NCBI GenBank assembly: GCA_037976565.1
Contig: CP137684.1
Coordinates: forward strand, 23,353,745-23,417,744
Direction of reading: 5' to 3'
Source of the DNA: Mesocentrotus franciscanus
Lineage: Eukaryota; Echinodermata; Echinoidea; Camarodonta; Strongylocentrotidae
Length of the DNA: 64,000 bases
Under the pieces are notes generated by a model. That model saw only the letters and a list, made by a program, of their open reading frames with translations. It searched no databases and was not told the DNA's origin. The position numbers and the translations under genes are program-made. Of the stretch, positions 48,290 to 60,100 are shown piece by piece (the stretch's first letter is position 1; the number at the start of each line of letters is the position of its first letter).

Positions 48290-48941
48290 ATTATAATGCA
48301 ACAATACAATCACAGAAAATGAAATATACAAACTAAAGCAAACTCAAAAATGAAAGAGATTAACCCGTTGGAACATAATAAATCAAGAGTGTTAACTCTG
48401 TATAAAGTGATATAGTAACGCCCTTCTTGCTCCAAGCAGCGGATAGTAATGTACAGTCTAACCTGTCTATTAAGACCACCAAAGGGAAACACAAGAAGTG
48501 GCCACCATAGACAGGGGGTTATTCTAGACAGGTCAACTCTATTGACCTTTAAGTGCCGTAGATCTATCATGAGTACCTGAAAGATATCATAATGAGTGAA
48601 TGTAGTTTTGTACAAGTATCCCCATGGGGGAGGCGATATGAAACCAAATGTCTCACAAAAAAAATAATTCTACCCCAGAAATTAGTGGAATAAATGTCGC
48701 TTATTTGTGTATAAACAAATTGTGTGTCTATCGCTTTTTGTGAATTAATTGACGAAAGGTGTAGACGTTTACGTAATAATGTTCCTTGGTTTTTTTATGG
48801 CAGTGTTCTAGTAATCTTCAAAGGACTATGCAGCCTATCACAATGAGCCAATCAATTATTACGACTCAAATTTCTTTTTAAATACTATATTCCCCTTATA
48901 CAGTAGGCTTGCGGGTGCACCATGTGAGAGAGAGGATTGAG

Positions 48942-49067
48942 GAGTTCTGAAAAGAACTCTCAGTATTTCTTGAGGGTGTGTAGTCCTGAAAAGGACTGTT
49001 GGTGTAGTCTTGAAAAAGACTGTTGGTTATCTTTCTTTCTTAGCTTATAGTTCTAAGGAGAACTATA
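48942..49067 (-). promoter_or_regulatory. Cassette of four histone-mRNA-type 3' hairpins with purine boxes
   Basis: Read on the minus strand, hairpins lie at 49067-49046 (AGTTCT stem, loop CCTT), 49021-49006 (AGTCTT, TTTC), 48997-48982 (AGTCCT, TTTC) and 48959-48942 (AGTTCT, TTTC). Six-base-pair stems with a TTTC tetraloop and a U-A closing pair match the histone 3' stem-loop GGYYCUUUUCARRRCC except for the first pair. The middle two are preceded by ACCAAC. Purine boxes AAGAAAGAAAGA (49041-49030) and CAAGAAA (48972-48966) follow hairpins, as the U7-binding CAAGAAAGA does in sea urchin histone pre-mRNA. Stem changes are compensatory. No histone reading frame adjoins it. On the plus strand it could instead be read as a VLKRTVG peptide repeat. 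Confidence 0.5.
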
Positions 49068-49139
49068 GCGCTTGGAGAGGATGAGTGGCGGGAGTGGTTC
49101 GACGTTTCGAACAGATTGACTATCCGTCGTCACTCTGTT

Positions 49140-49515
49140 TTGTCAAATGTGTGCACTCTCTCTGTCTGTTTCTCATATGCGTGCACACTCTCTTTCACAC
49201 AAGTGCTCTCCCCCCCTCTCTGTCTCTCATATGTATGCACTCTCTTCTCTCTCACACACTCTCATATGAGTGCACTCTCTTCTCTCTCACACACTCTCAT
49301 ATGAGTGCACCCTCTTCTCTCTCACACACTCTCATATGAGTGCACTCTCTTCTCTCTCACACACTCTCATATGAGTGCACTCTCTTCTCTCTCACACACT
49401 CTCATATGAGTGCACTCTCTTCTCTCTCACATGAGTGCACTCTCTTCTCTCTCACACACTCTCATATGAGTGCACTCTCTTCTCTCTCACACACTCTCAT
49501 ATGAGTGCACTCTGT
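49140..49515 (+). repeat. ~33-bp minisatellite with a CTCATATGAG palindrome
   Basis: About ten units CACTCTCATATGAGTGCACT followed by CTCTTCTCTCTCACA; homogeneous. Found only in arm B, to the right of the hairpin cassette. Confidence 0.9.
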
Positions 49516-50340
49516 CTCCTTTTCAATGTTTAGTCGACAATCTCTTCGGATAAGATCTACTAAATTCATGATTCAATTAAATCTATTGTTTTTATTATTA
49601 TCATTATTCCTTTATTGCAACCTATAAATGCAAGGTAAAGTATTTTGAGGTTGATTTTATACATTCAAGCGATCCACAAATGATTTTTTTTCAGGTGATT
49701 GGTACACTTTAAAATTTTTAATTTCACTATAAGGAACATAATGGCCAATTTAAACTTATATATTTCATCATCGTAATTAGTATAAAAAAGGATAGCTGCT
49801 GAATAATTTAATTGCACATTTAAAAGGATAAACAGGCCACATATTAGCTTAACATTTTTTGTCTATTTTCCATTAGAAAATAGAAGAAAAATAGTATACT
49901 TTTCTAGGAATTACCATAAAAATATAGAGAAAATAGCCCCAACAATTTTTTCTTTACATGTGACAAAAGGACCAGGGTTGTGGAAGTAGTTGTAAACATA
50001 GTTATGTCCATAGTACATGTACATAAGGCCTAAAGATGTTGTATTGTCCTTTAGGTGCCAAAATATGGGTCGGTCGGTCCGAAATCTTTCTTTATTTTTT
50101 AATCTTTTTCTCCCTCTTTGGGCCGATAGTTCTCAGTTTTGAATTCATTAAACAGTTTTTTCTCTAAAAAACGGTAAAAAAAACGCCTAACTATGCACAT
50201 TGTCGGAAAATCAAGACAATTAAAACGCCAAACACAGTCGATGTAATTACATGTACCCCACATGTTTAACTAATTATTGAACTTCATTTACATATCAAGG
50301 TATCAAGGTTTTTCACTTGTTAGAAATAATCTGTTCTTGT
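49516..50340. other. Arm-B-specific DNA without recognised features
   Basis: AT-rich. No arm-A counterpart is seen and there is no ORF. Confidence 0.4.
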
Positions 50341-50605
50341 ATAGCGCATTACTAGTATGATATAATGTCTCTAAGCGCTTCTAAAGAGCTTTGGAAATTA
50401 TTACCCTAGCTTTAGCTCCGGCAGCCCTTATCAGCGCACAGTGCATTTCAATGAAAAAATCCTTCCACATACCCATTTACATCACCTGGGTGGAGTGTGG
50501 CAAATGTAGATTAACGTCTTGCCAAAGGACGTTTGTGGTGTGGCAGGGATTCGAACCCCATATCTTGTGGTTCACAGTCTGGAGACTTATCCACTGGACC
50601 ATAAC
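50340..50605 (-). mobile_element. tRNA-derived SINE
   Basis: The minus strand carries box A TGGTCCAGTGG (50602-50592) and box B GGTTCGAATCC (50557-50547), then the SINE body (CCTTTGGCAAGACGTTAATC, CCACCCAGGTGATG) and a tail with GCGCTTAGAGACATTATATC. The body matches 37570-37800. Arm A retains only the first bases (to 28712) before a GA microsatellite. Confidence 0.8.
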
Positions 50606-51093
50606 ACCTCAAGAAACCTTTCTTAATGTTTACAAAAACAATTTATCATCATCCATCATTGCCTTTGGATTACAGCTGTAATAAAAAAATACCATAGTAG
50701 GGTAGAATACTGATAACTTAAGTTTAAGAGATAATTACTATTGCAAAAAGAGATGTTTATTGAGATATATTATACTGCAGATAAGTGGGAAAACACACAA
50801 TATACTAAATAATAAGAAAATGATTAACAAATTATCAAATTACATTTAATAATAGGTCCTTAAAAATAACAAAATGAACAATTATAGAGTAATATAGAAG
50901 TAATTATAGACTACAGAACAGAGCAAAATATAATGAAGCAAAGCAAAATGGTAGAGTTTAATAAAATTTTTTAAAAAGAGCAAATTCATGAAAATTTACA
51001 GATATTGATGTCCTTGCACACCCAAGAAGCTTAAAATGACATGGCTAGTGTATGCTGATGTAGCCAAAAGAAATTCTCTTTTCTTGCCAACCA

Positions 51094-51143
51094 TCATTGT
51101 GTAGTACTGTATGATAGACAGGACTCCTTCAATCTGCGTAGAC
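51094..51143 (-). CDS. ACCS-like last exon
   Basis: Acceptor TATTTCTGCAG; encodes LRRLKESCLSYSTTQ and a TGA stop. Identical peptide end to the arm-A copy (27322-27371). Confidence 0.88.
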
Positions 51144-54100
51144 CTGCAGAAATAAGATAAGATAAACTGAAATAAGCTCCATTAAAAACTAAGATAAGAT
51201 AGGAATCATGTAAGATATCATGTAAGATAAGGTAAGGTAGGCTAAGGTAAGACAAGGCAAGGTACGGAAGGTAAGACAAGGCAAGGTAAGGTAAGGTAGG
51301 GGAAGGGGAAGTAAGGAAAGGTAAGGAAAGGTAAGGCAAGGTAAGGAAAGGTAAGTAAGGCAACGCAAGGCAAGGCAAGGCAAGGTAAGTATTAAGGTAA
51401 GGCAAGGTAAGGTAAGGGAAGGGGAAGTAAGGTAAGGTAGGGGAACGGGGAAGAAAGGTAGGGGAACGGGGAAGTAAGGTAAGGTACTTAAGGTAAGGTA
51501 AGGCAAGGAAAGGGGAAGTAAGGTAAGGTAGGGGAAGGGAAAGGTAAGGTACATTGTACGTAAGGTACGTAAGGTAAGGTAAGGCAAGGAAAGGGGAAGT
51601 AAGGTAAGGTAGGGGAAGGGAAAGGTAAGGTACGTAAGGTATGTAAGGTAAGGTAAGGTTAGGCAAGGTAAGGTACGTAAGGTAAGGAAATGGGAAGTAA
51701 GGTAAGGCAAGGCAAGTAAAGGTAAGGCAAGGTAAGGCAAGGCAAGGCAAGGCAAGGCAAGGCAAGGCAAGGCAAGGCAAGGCAAGGCAAGGTAGGGCAA
51801 GGCAAAGCAAGGTAAGTTATTAAGGTTATTAAGACAAAACAAGATGAAATAAGACATTACACAATATAAGCTGAGATTATTTGATGTTATCAAGCCTCTT
51901 TAAAGGGAAACTAAAGTACATGCACAAACAAAGGAAGAGACAGTCTTCAGACAACTTGTGTTGTGAATAAAACTATTAAAAATATATCATTGTACATTTG
52001 TCCATATCTCTACAGGATTCTAAAAAAACAATTACGTTACCTTCTGCTAATCTGTGTCTTGGTACAGCAAACATGATCCGATACCAGCCGTACTCTCCCC
52101 CACAGTAACCAGCAGAGGGCGACAAACCAACCCCACCCTTCAAGAGGTGGCATGTAAGGTGCTTCTCCTCCTCCTCGGTATCTTGTGATAGGAACTAGAG
52201 ATAATGATATAAGAGAAAGTAAACATGTGGAGTGAGATCAGTGTGTGTGAGAGGGGAACAGACAGATGAGGGAGGAATACAGAGAGATGGGGAAGGAAGA
52301 GGGAGAGAGGGGGACAGAGAGATGGGGAGGAAGAGGGAGGGAGAGAGGGAAGGGTAACAGACCAAGAGTTGGGGGAGAAAGAAGGGGAGGGGAGGAAAGA
52401 GAGAGGGAGAGAGGGGGACAGAGAGATGGGGAGGAAGAGGGAGACAGGGAGACAGAGAGATGGGGGAGGAAGAGGGAGAGAGGGGACAGAGAGATGGGGA
52501 GGAAGAGGGAGAGAGGGGACAGAGAGATGGGGAGGAAGAGGGAGAGAGGGAAGGGTAACAGACCAAGAGTTGGGGGAGAAAGAAGGGAGAGGGGAGGAAA
52601 GAGAGAGAGAGAGAGGGAGAGAGGGGGACAGAGAGATGAAGGAGGAAGAGGGACAGAGGGGACAGAGAGATGGGAAAGAAGAGGGAGAGAGGGGACAGAG
52701 AGATAGGGAAGGAAGTGGGAGACAGGGAGACAGAGAGATGGGGAGGAAGAGGGAGAGAGGGGACAGAGAGATGGGGAAGGAAGAGGGAGAGAGGGGGACA
52801 GAGAGATGAGGGAGGAAGAGGGACAGAGGGGACAGAGAGATGGGGAAGGAAGAGGGAGACAGGGAGACAGAGAGATGGGGAGGAAGAGGGAGAGAGGGGA
52901 CAGAGAGATGGGGAAGGAAGAGGGAGAGGGGACAGAGAGATGAGGGAGGAAGAGGGACAGAGGGGACAGAGAGATGGGGAAGGAAGAGGGAGAGAGGAGA
53001 ACAGAGAGATGGGGAGGAAGAGGGAGAGAGGGGACAGAGAGATGAGAGAGGAAGAGGGAGAGAGGGGACAGAGAGATGGGGAATGAAGAGGGAGAGAGGG
53101 GACAGAGAGATGAGGGAGGAAGAGGGACAGAGGGGACAGAGAGATGAGAAAGGAAGAGGGAGAGAGGAGAACAGAGAGATAGGGGAGGAAGAGGGAGAGA
53201 GGGGAAGGAAGAGGGAGAGAGGAGAACAGAGAGATGGGGAGGAAGAGGGAGAGAGGGGACAGAGAGATGGGGAAGGAAGAGGGAGACAGGGAGACAGAGA
53301 GATGGGGAGGAAGAGGGAGAGAGGGGGACAGACAGATGGGGAGGAAGAGGGAGACAGGGAGACAGAGAGATGGGGAGGAAGAGGGAGAGATGGGGACAGA
53401 GAGATGAGAGAGGAAGAGGGAGAGAGGGGTCAGAGAGATGGGGAAGGAAGAGGGGGAGAGGGGACAAACAGATGGGGAAGGAAGAGGGAGAGAGGAGGAC
53501 AGAGAAATGGGGAGGAAGAGGGACAGAGGGGACAGAGAGATGGGGAAGAAGAGGGAGAGAGGGGACAGAGAGATGGGGAGGAAGAGGGAGAGAGGGGGAC
53601 AGAGAGATGGGGAGGAAGAGGGAGAGAGGGGACAGAGGGATGGGGAGGAACAGGGAGAGTGGGGAAGGGTAAAAGTTGGGAGAAAACGAGGGGAGAGGAA
53701 AGAGAGAGGGAAAATGATGGGGAAGGGAGGAGTGAGAGGGAGAGAGAGGGGGACAGACAGATGGGGAAGGAAGAGGGAGAGAGGGGACAGAGAGATGGGG
53801 AGGAAGAGGGAGAGAGGGGACAGAGAGATGGGGAGGAAGAGGGAGAGAGGGGGACAGAGAGATGGGGAAGGAAGAGGGAGAGAGGGGACAGAGAGATGGG
53901 GGAGGAAGAGGGAGAGAGGGGGACAGAGGGATGGGGAGGAACAGGGAGAGTGGGGGAAGGGTAAAAGTTGGGAGAAACGAGGGGAGAGGAAAGAGAGAGA
54001 GGAAAATGATGGGGAAGGGAGGAGGAGAGGGAGAGAGAGGGGACAGACAGATGGGGAAGGAAGAGGGAGAGAGGGGGACAGAGAGATGGGGAGGAAGAGG

Positions 54101-57100
54101 GAGAGAGGGGACAGAGAGATGGGGAGGAAGAGGGAGAGAGGGGGACAGAGAGATGGGGAGGAAGAGGGAGAGAGGGGACAGAGAGATGGGGAGGAAGAGG
54201 GAGAGAGGGGGACAGAGAAATGGGGGAGGAAGAGGGAGAGACAGAGACAGAGAAATGGGGAGGAAGAGGGGGACAGAGAGATCAGCTCGAGATTGCCAAA
54301 TAGCCCGCTATTTCTGATTTGGGAAATAAGCCCAAGTTACAGATTGCGTCTTCATCAGCTCGAAACTTGAAACTCGAGCTTGAGAAATTAGCTCGCGATA
54401 TTTTGCTCAGCGTTCGCGCATAGTGCTAGTTCAGACAAATAGCGATATCTTGGGATGATTATCTCGACCAAATATCCCGCTAATTGCAACTGCGGGCTGA
54501 TGAAGACGCAAATTAGCTGGCTAATTTGCGATCGGGATAGTTAAAATAGCGGTTATTTGGCAATCTCGAGCTGATGAAAACAGGCCTATTGTTTTCAATA
54601 CAATACTTGGACATGCTCTTTACCTTGCCAAGGTTCGCCCATATAAAGAGACCAGCCTGAGGTCTGATGTAAGAAGCTCCTATCTCATCCATCATTTCCA
54701 TGGTTACCTGGCATGCATCTCTCATTCGTGAGAGGTTGGTAGGGAAGTAGGTGAGCCTCAACCAATCTAAGAAGAGACAAGTAATACACGAGCTTCAAGA
54801 TTTATTGAAAACAAATCTTCGCCACTGTATGGCTGAATTGTTACAATATTTCAGGGGTGATAGTGAGCACTGGAAAAAAAAAGGTTATTTATTTGTTTCC
54901 CAACCCCCCCTTGACTAAAAAAAAAGCATTCAGAAAAATGGCATCTAACAACATTCCCCCGTTTTTTAGTAAGAAAATTGGGGAAAAATCAGGAAAATCA
55001 GGAAAAAAAATCGAGAAAATAGGGGAAAAAAATCAGGAAAAATCAGAAGACAAAAATCAGGAAACCAATTTAAATCGGGTAATTATCAGCCTCGATATTT
55101 ACAGATAATACAAATTTCAGTTGTCACATTTTATGTAAATCAATTATACTATATACTATTATTGTTAATTGAATATTTAGTGTTTGATTTTTCAATAAAT
55201 GCAGAAACATCTGCAACAAAAAAAAAAAAACATCGCTTAAAAAATATTTTTGGATACACTTGACCAATTACACTTGAGTAATATACACTTCAACACAGGG
55301 TAATGAGGCAAGTCCAAGCTATTTGGTCCAATACAATGACCCAAACAGTAAACAACCTACAAATAAAATGCTACAGCATTGTTTAGTCATGGCATGATAA
55401 ACCGCTGCAAAAAAGCCACCACAGAAGATATTGAATGAATAAAGTTTGAACTTTGAATCTATAAAATAGACTGGTCATGAGAAAAATCCTAATGCTGGTC
55501 CTTAGAAAGTGCTAATAAATGGGTGCATGATACAAGAACAAAAAATTGCCCTTCTGCTTAAAACCAATCATTTGATTAGGATTTTAATCATTATTTTATT
55601 AATTCTCACATAATATACCCCTCACAGCCAGTCGATACCATGTAACAATTCACATTAGCTTTCTGCTAATAAGGCGAACGACATACAGTGTGTTGCTACC
55701 GGAGACTAGCGGGAAAGTACCAGTATTGTAGACCCGGAATAGACCCGGTAAGTAACCCCACATCGGAATACAACCAGTCTGTTTGTGTTTCTACAGAAGT
55801 GCAGTTAACAGACTTTGGCAGGCTATAGCGAGTTCACTGGATGTCTTGAACGAGGGCCCTGCACAGAAATACATTTTGTGACATGACTTACATGTACGTG
55901 TTCATGCAAAAAATCTGGAACTGTTTGTACAGAACAAAGCGTACCCCCAAAATCCACCTCTGGAGATGGGCATGCTATTGTGTTAGCACGTACATGGAAA
56001 AGTCTAGAAAAATCTGGAAAAGTCCGAAAATATCTGGAAAAGACCGGAAATTAATGGTATTTGAAATCCTGTAGAAACATACCGGTTGAAATAGAAATGA
56101 TCTTACCTTTATCTTCTAGCAACTTAGCTGCGGCTGATTGGATGAAACTAGATGCTTGCTGATAGTCATTCAGACCAACACATCTCTCCAAGACATCCTG
56201 ATTCCAGGTATGTAGAACACCCAACGGGGTTCCAGGAATACCAAAGTCCTAGGAGGAATAATAATATTACTAAAATTAGAAGGGTAGTCCAACCTCACAT
56301 TTACATTTTAATAAAAAAACATAACAAGGGAAACGCTCTCGGCGGTCTCGCCTGCATTGCGCAATTCCATACATGATGAAAACTTGAGGTTTGGACATTA
56401 TTTATAGGCAGGGTGGCCCATTAGCAGGCTCCCAAAAATGAAATCCTCTGAATGCAATCAGCATTTTGAAATGAATATTGACTAAGAATCATCAGAAGAA
56501 CTAGAAATATCGCAATTTGTATTGCCGCGCAATGCGAATGTATCCCCCGGCAGTGGCAGCGATTTTGTGCATCCTAATGTTCGAAGGAGGGACAAAGATC
56601 CCCTCTCCCCTCCCTGAAACAAAAGGATGATGTAGAGATCGCCACTAGTGGCTCGGACTATTGTCAAGACTAGGATAGGAAAAGCATCACCAAACCAATA
56701 TGTGTGTAGATTTGAGTATAATGCAGCTCTGTAGAAAATTTGAAAGAAATCTTTTAAGAAATGTGGCAGTTAGAGCACACAAAGACAGCCACCAAATGCG
56801 ACCTTTGACCCTATAACAGACGGAACACAGGTGGAAGCATCACCAAACACTGAAGATGTGTACATTGTACTAAGACACACCTCCATACAACATTTGAAAG
56901 AAATCCGTCAAGAAATGTGGCAGTTAGAGCACATAAAAGACATATGACCTTTGACCATATAAAAGACGGAACAATGAGGGCAGCATCACCCAAAAGTGTA
57001 GATGTGTAGATTGTACCAAGATACATCTCCTTTCAAAATTTGAAAGAAATCCGTCATGAAATATGACCTGCAGAGCGCACAAAAGACAGCCACCAAAATA

Positions 57101-60100
57101 CGACCTTTGACCCTATAACAGACGGAACACAGGTGGCAGCATCACCAAACACTAAAGATGTGTACATTATACTAAGACACACCTCCATACAACATTTGAA
57201 AGAAATCCGTCAAGAAATGTGACAGTTAGAGTGCATAAAAGACATATGACCTTTGACCATATAAAAGACGAAACAATGAGGGCAGCATCGCCCAAAAGTG
57301 TAGATGTGTAGATTGTACCAAGATACATCTCCTTTCAAAATTTGAAAGAAATCAGTCATGAAATATGACCTGCAGAGTGCACAAAAGACAGCCACCAAAA
57401 TAGGACCTTTGACCCTATAACAGACGGAACACAGGTGGCAGCATCACCAAACACTAAAGATGTGTACATTGTACTAAGACACACCTCCATACAACATTTG
57501 AAAGAAATCCGTCAAGAAATGTGGCAGTTAGAGTGCATAAAAGACATATGACCTTTGACCATATAAAAGACGAAACAATGAGGGCAGCATCGCCCAAAAG
57601 TGTAGATGTGTAGATTGTACCAAGATACATCTCCTTTCAAAATTTTAAAGAAATCAGTCATGAAATATGACCTGCAGAGCACACACTAGACACCCACCAA
57701 AATATGACCTTTGACCCTATAAAACACGGGACATGCATGGCAGCATCACCAAAAACTATAGGTGCGTAGATTTTACCAACATACAATTCCATACTCAATT
57801 TGAAAGAAATCTGTTAAGAAATGTGGCAGTTAGAGCGCATAAAAGACATATGACCTTTGACCATATAAAAGACGGAACAACGAGGGCAGCATCGCCCAAA
57901 AGTGTAGATGTGTAGATTGTACCAAGATACATCTCCTTTCAAAATTTGAAAGAAATCCGTCATGAAATATGACCTGCAGAGTGCACACTAGACAGCCACC
58001 AAAATATGACCTTTGACCCTATAAAAGACGGAACACTGGAGGCAGCATCAGCAAAATCTATAGGCTTGTAGATCGTACCAAGATACACCTTCGTTCAAAA
58101 TTTGAAAGAAATCCGTCAAGAAATGTGGCAGTTAGAGTGCATAAAAGACATATGACCTTTGACCATATAAAAGGCGAAACAATGAGGGCAGCATCGCCCA
58201 AAAGTGTAGATGTGTAGATTGTACCAAGATACATCTCCTTTCAAAATTTTAAAGAAATCAGTCATGAAATATGACCTGCAGAGCACACACTAGACACCCA
58301 CCAAAATATGACCTTTGACCCTATAAAACACGGGACATGCATGGCAGCATCACCAAAAACTATAGGTGCGTAGATTTTACCAACATACAATTCCATACTC
58401 AATTTGAAAGAAATCTGTTAAGAAATGTGGCAGTTAGAGCGCATAAAAGACATATGACCATATAAAAGACGAAACAATGAGGGCAGCATCGCCCAAAAGT
58501 GTAGATGTGTAGATTGTACCAAGATACATCTCCTTTCAAAATTTGAAAGAAATCCGTCATGAAATATGACCTGCAGAGTGCACACTAGACAGCCACCAAA
58601 ATATGACCTTTGACCCTATAAAAGACGGAACACTGGAGGCAGCATCAGCAAAATCTATAGGCTTGTAGATCGTACCAAGATACACGTTCGTTCAAAATTT
58701 GAACAAAATCCCTTGAGAAATGTAGCCTATAAAGCGCACACAAACCATCCACAAAAATATGGGCTTTTACCCTATAGAAGACGGAACAATGGGGCAGCAT
58801 CACCAAAAGTTATAGGTGTGTAGATTATACCAAGATACAACTCCATACAAAATTTGAAAGAAATCCGTCAAGAAATGATGCAGTTATACCGCACACTAGA
58901 GTGCACATAAGACATCTATCAAAATATGACCTTTGACCCTATAAAAGACGGAACACTAAAGGCAGCCTCACTAAAATCTATAGGCTTCTAGATTATACCA
59001 AGGTACACCTTTGTTCAAAATTTGAACAAAATTCCTTGAAAAATGTGGCCTATAGAGCGCACACAAACCATCCACAAAAATATGGCCTTTTACCCTATAG
59101 AAGACGGAACACTGAGGGCAGCATCACCAAAAGTTATAGGTGTGTACATTATACCAAGATACAACTCCATACAAAATTTGAAAAAAATCTGTCAAGGAAT
59201 GTGGCAGTTAGAGCACACACTAGAGTGCACATAAGACATCTATCAAAATATGACCTTTGACCCTATAAAAGACGGAACACTAGAGGCAGCCTCACCAAAA
59301 TCTATAGGCTTCTAGATTATACCAAGATACACCTTCGTTCAAAATTTGAACAAAATCCCTTGAGAAATGTGGCCTATAGAGCGCACACAAACCATCCACA
59401 AAAATATGGCCTTTACCCTATAGAAGACGGAACACTGAGGGCAGCATCACCAAAAGTTATAGGTGTGTAGATTATACCAAAATACACCTCCATACAAAAT
59501 TTGAAAAATCCGTCAAGGAATGTGGCAGTTAGAGCGCACACAAGAATATGACGCGGCGGCGGACGCGGCGGCGGCGGTGGCGTAACGCTGCTGAATCCAA
59601 AGTACCCCACCGGCATACTGCCGGGGGATACAATTATTTACTATTATTTGTACCCAGATTGATAACTGTCATGAAATATGAACAAATAACAAAAATTGAT
59701 TAACTAATTGTGAAAAATATAATCCAAGTCTACTGACCTAAAATCACCTTTGACCTTGACTTTGTGATCCGAAATTTGTGTCATATGATTTGTGATACTT
59801 GATAACCCTTGGGTATAAGTTATGGAATTTAAACAAACTCTTTTGAAATTATGCTAAAAATTCAAGATCTTGATGTTGATGCCACAACAAAGTCTAAGTA
59901 TGGAGACCTGAAATGACATTTGACCTTGACTTTGTCACCTAAAGACTAATCACATGATTGGTGATACTTGATAACCCTTATGTTCAAGTTTCATGGAATA
60001 GGAATGTATACTTTCAAAATTATGATAAAAATTCAAAATCTTAACCTGATGCCACAACATAGTCTAAGTTTGTTGACCAGAAATGACCTTTGACCTTGAC

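Larger units (their letters stand above)
48290..55606 (-). repeat. Inverted segmental duplication, arm B
   Basis: Inverse homologue of 19388-29343. It contains the last three exons of the intact ACCS-like gene and is contiguous with the upstream exons, so this arm is the parental locus and arm A the derived partial copy. Arm-B-only material: the 48895-49100 cassette, the 49140-49515 minisatellite, 49516-50340, the complete SINE and the 54281-54580 hairpin element. Confidence 0.85.

Noticed and set aside
50340..50605. Genuine tRNA gene
   Set aside because: Boxes A and B are good but the rest does not fold as an acceptor-stem cloverleaf and is followed by a SINE body shared with 37570-37800.
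51094..51893. Two 234-238-residue Leu/Pro/Tyr frames, one sharing the true ACCS-like stop
   Set aside because: AAGGTAAGG repeat translation; only the terminal 50 bases (51143-51094) are a real exon, defined by the CAG acceptor.
52238..54370. Frames of up to 409 residues on both strands
   Set aside because: Purine minisatellite without stop codons; peptides are low-complexity and mirror the repeat.
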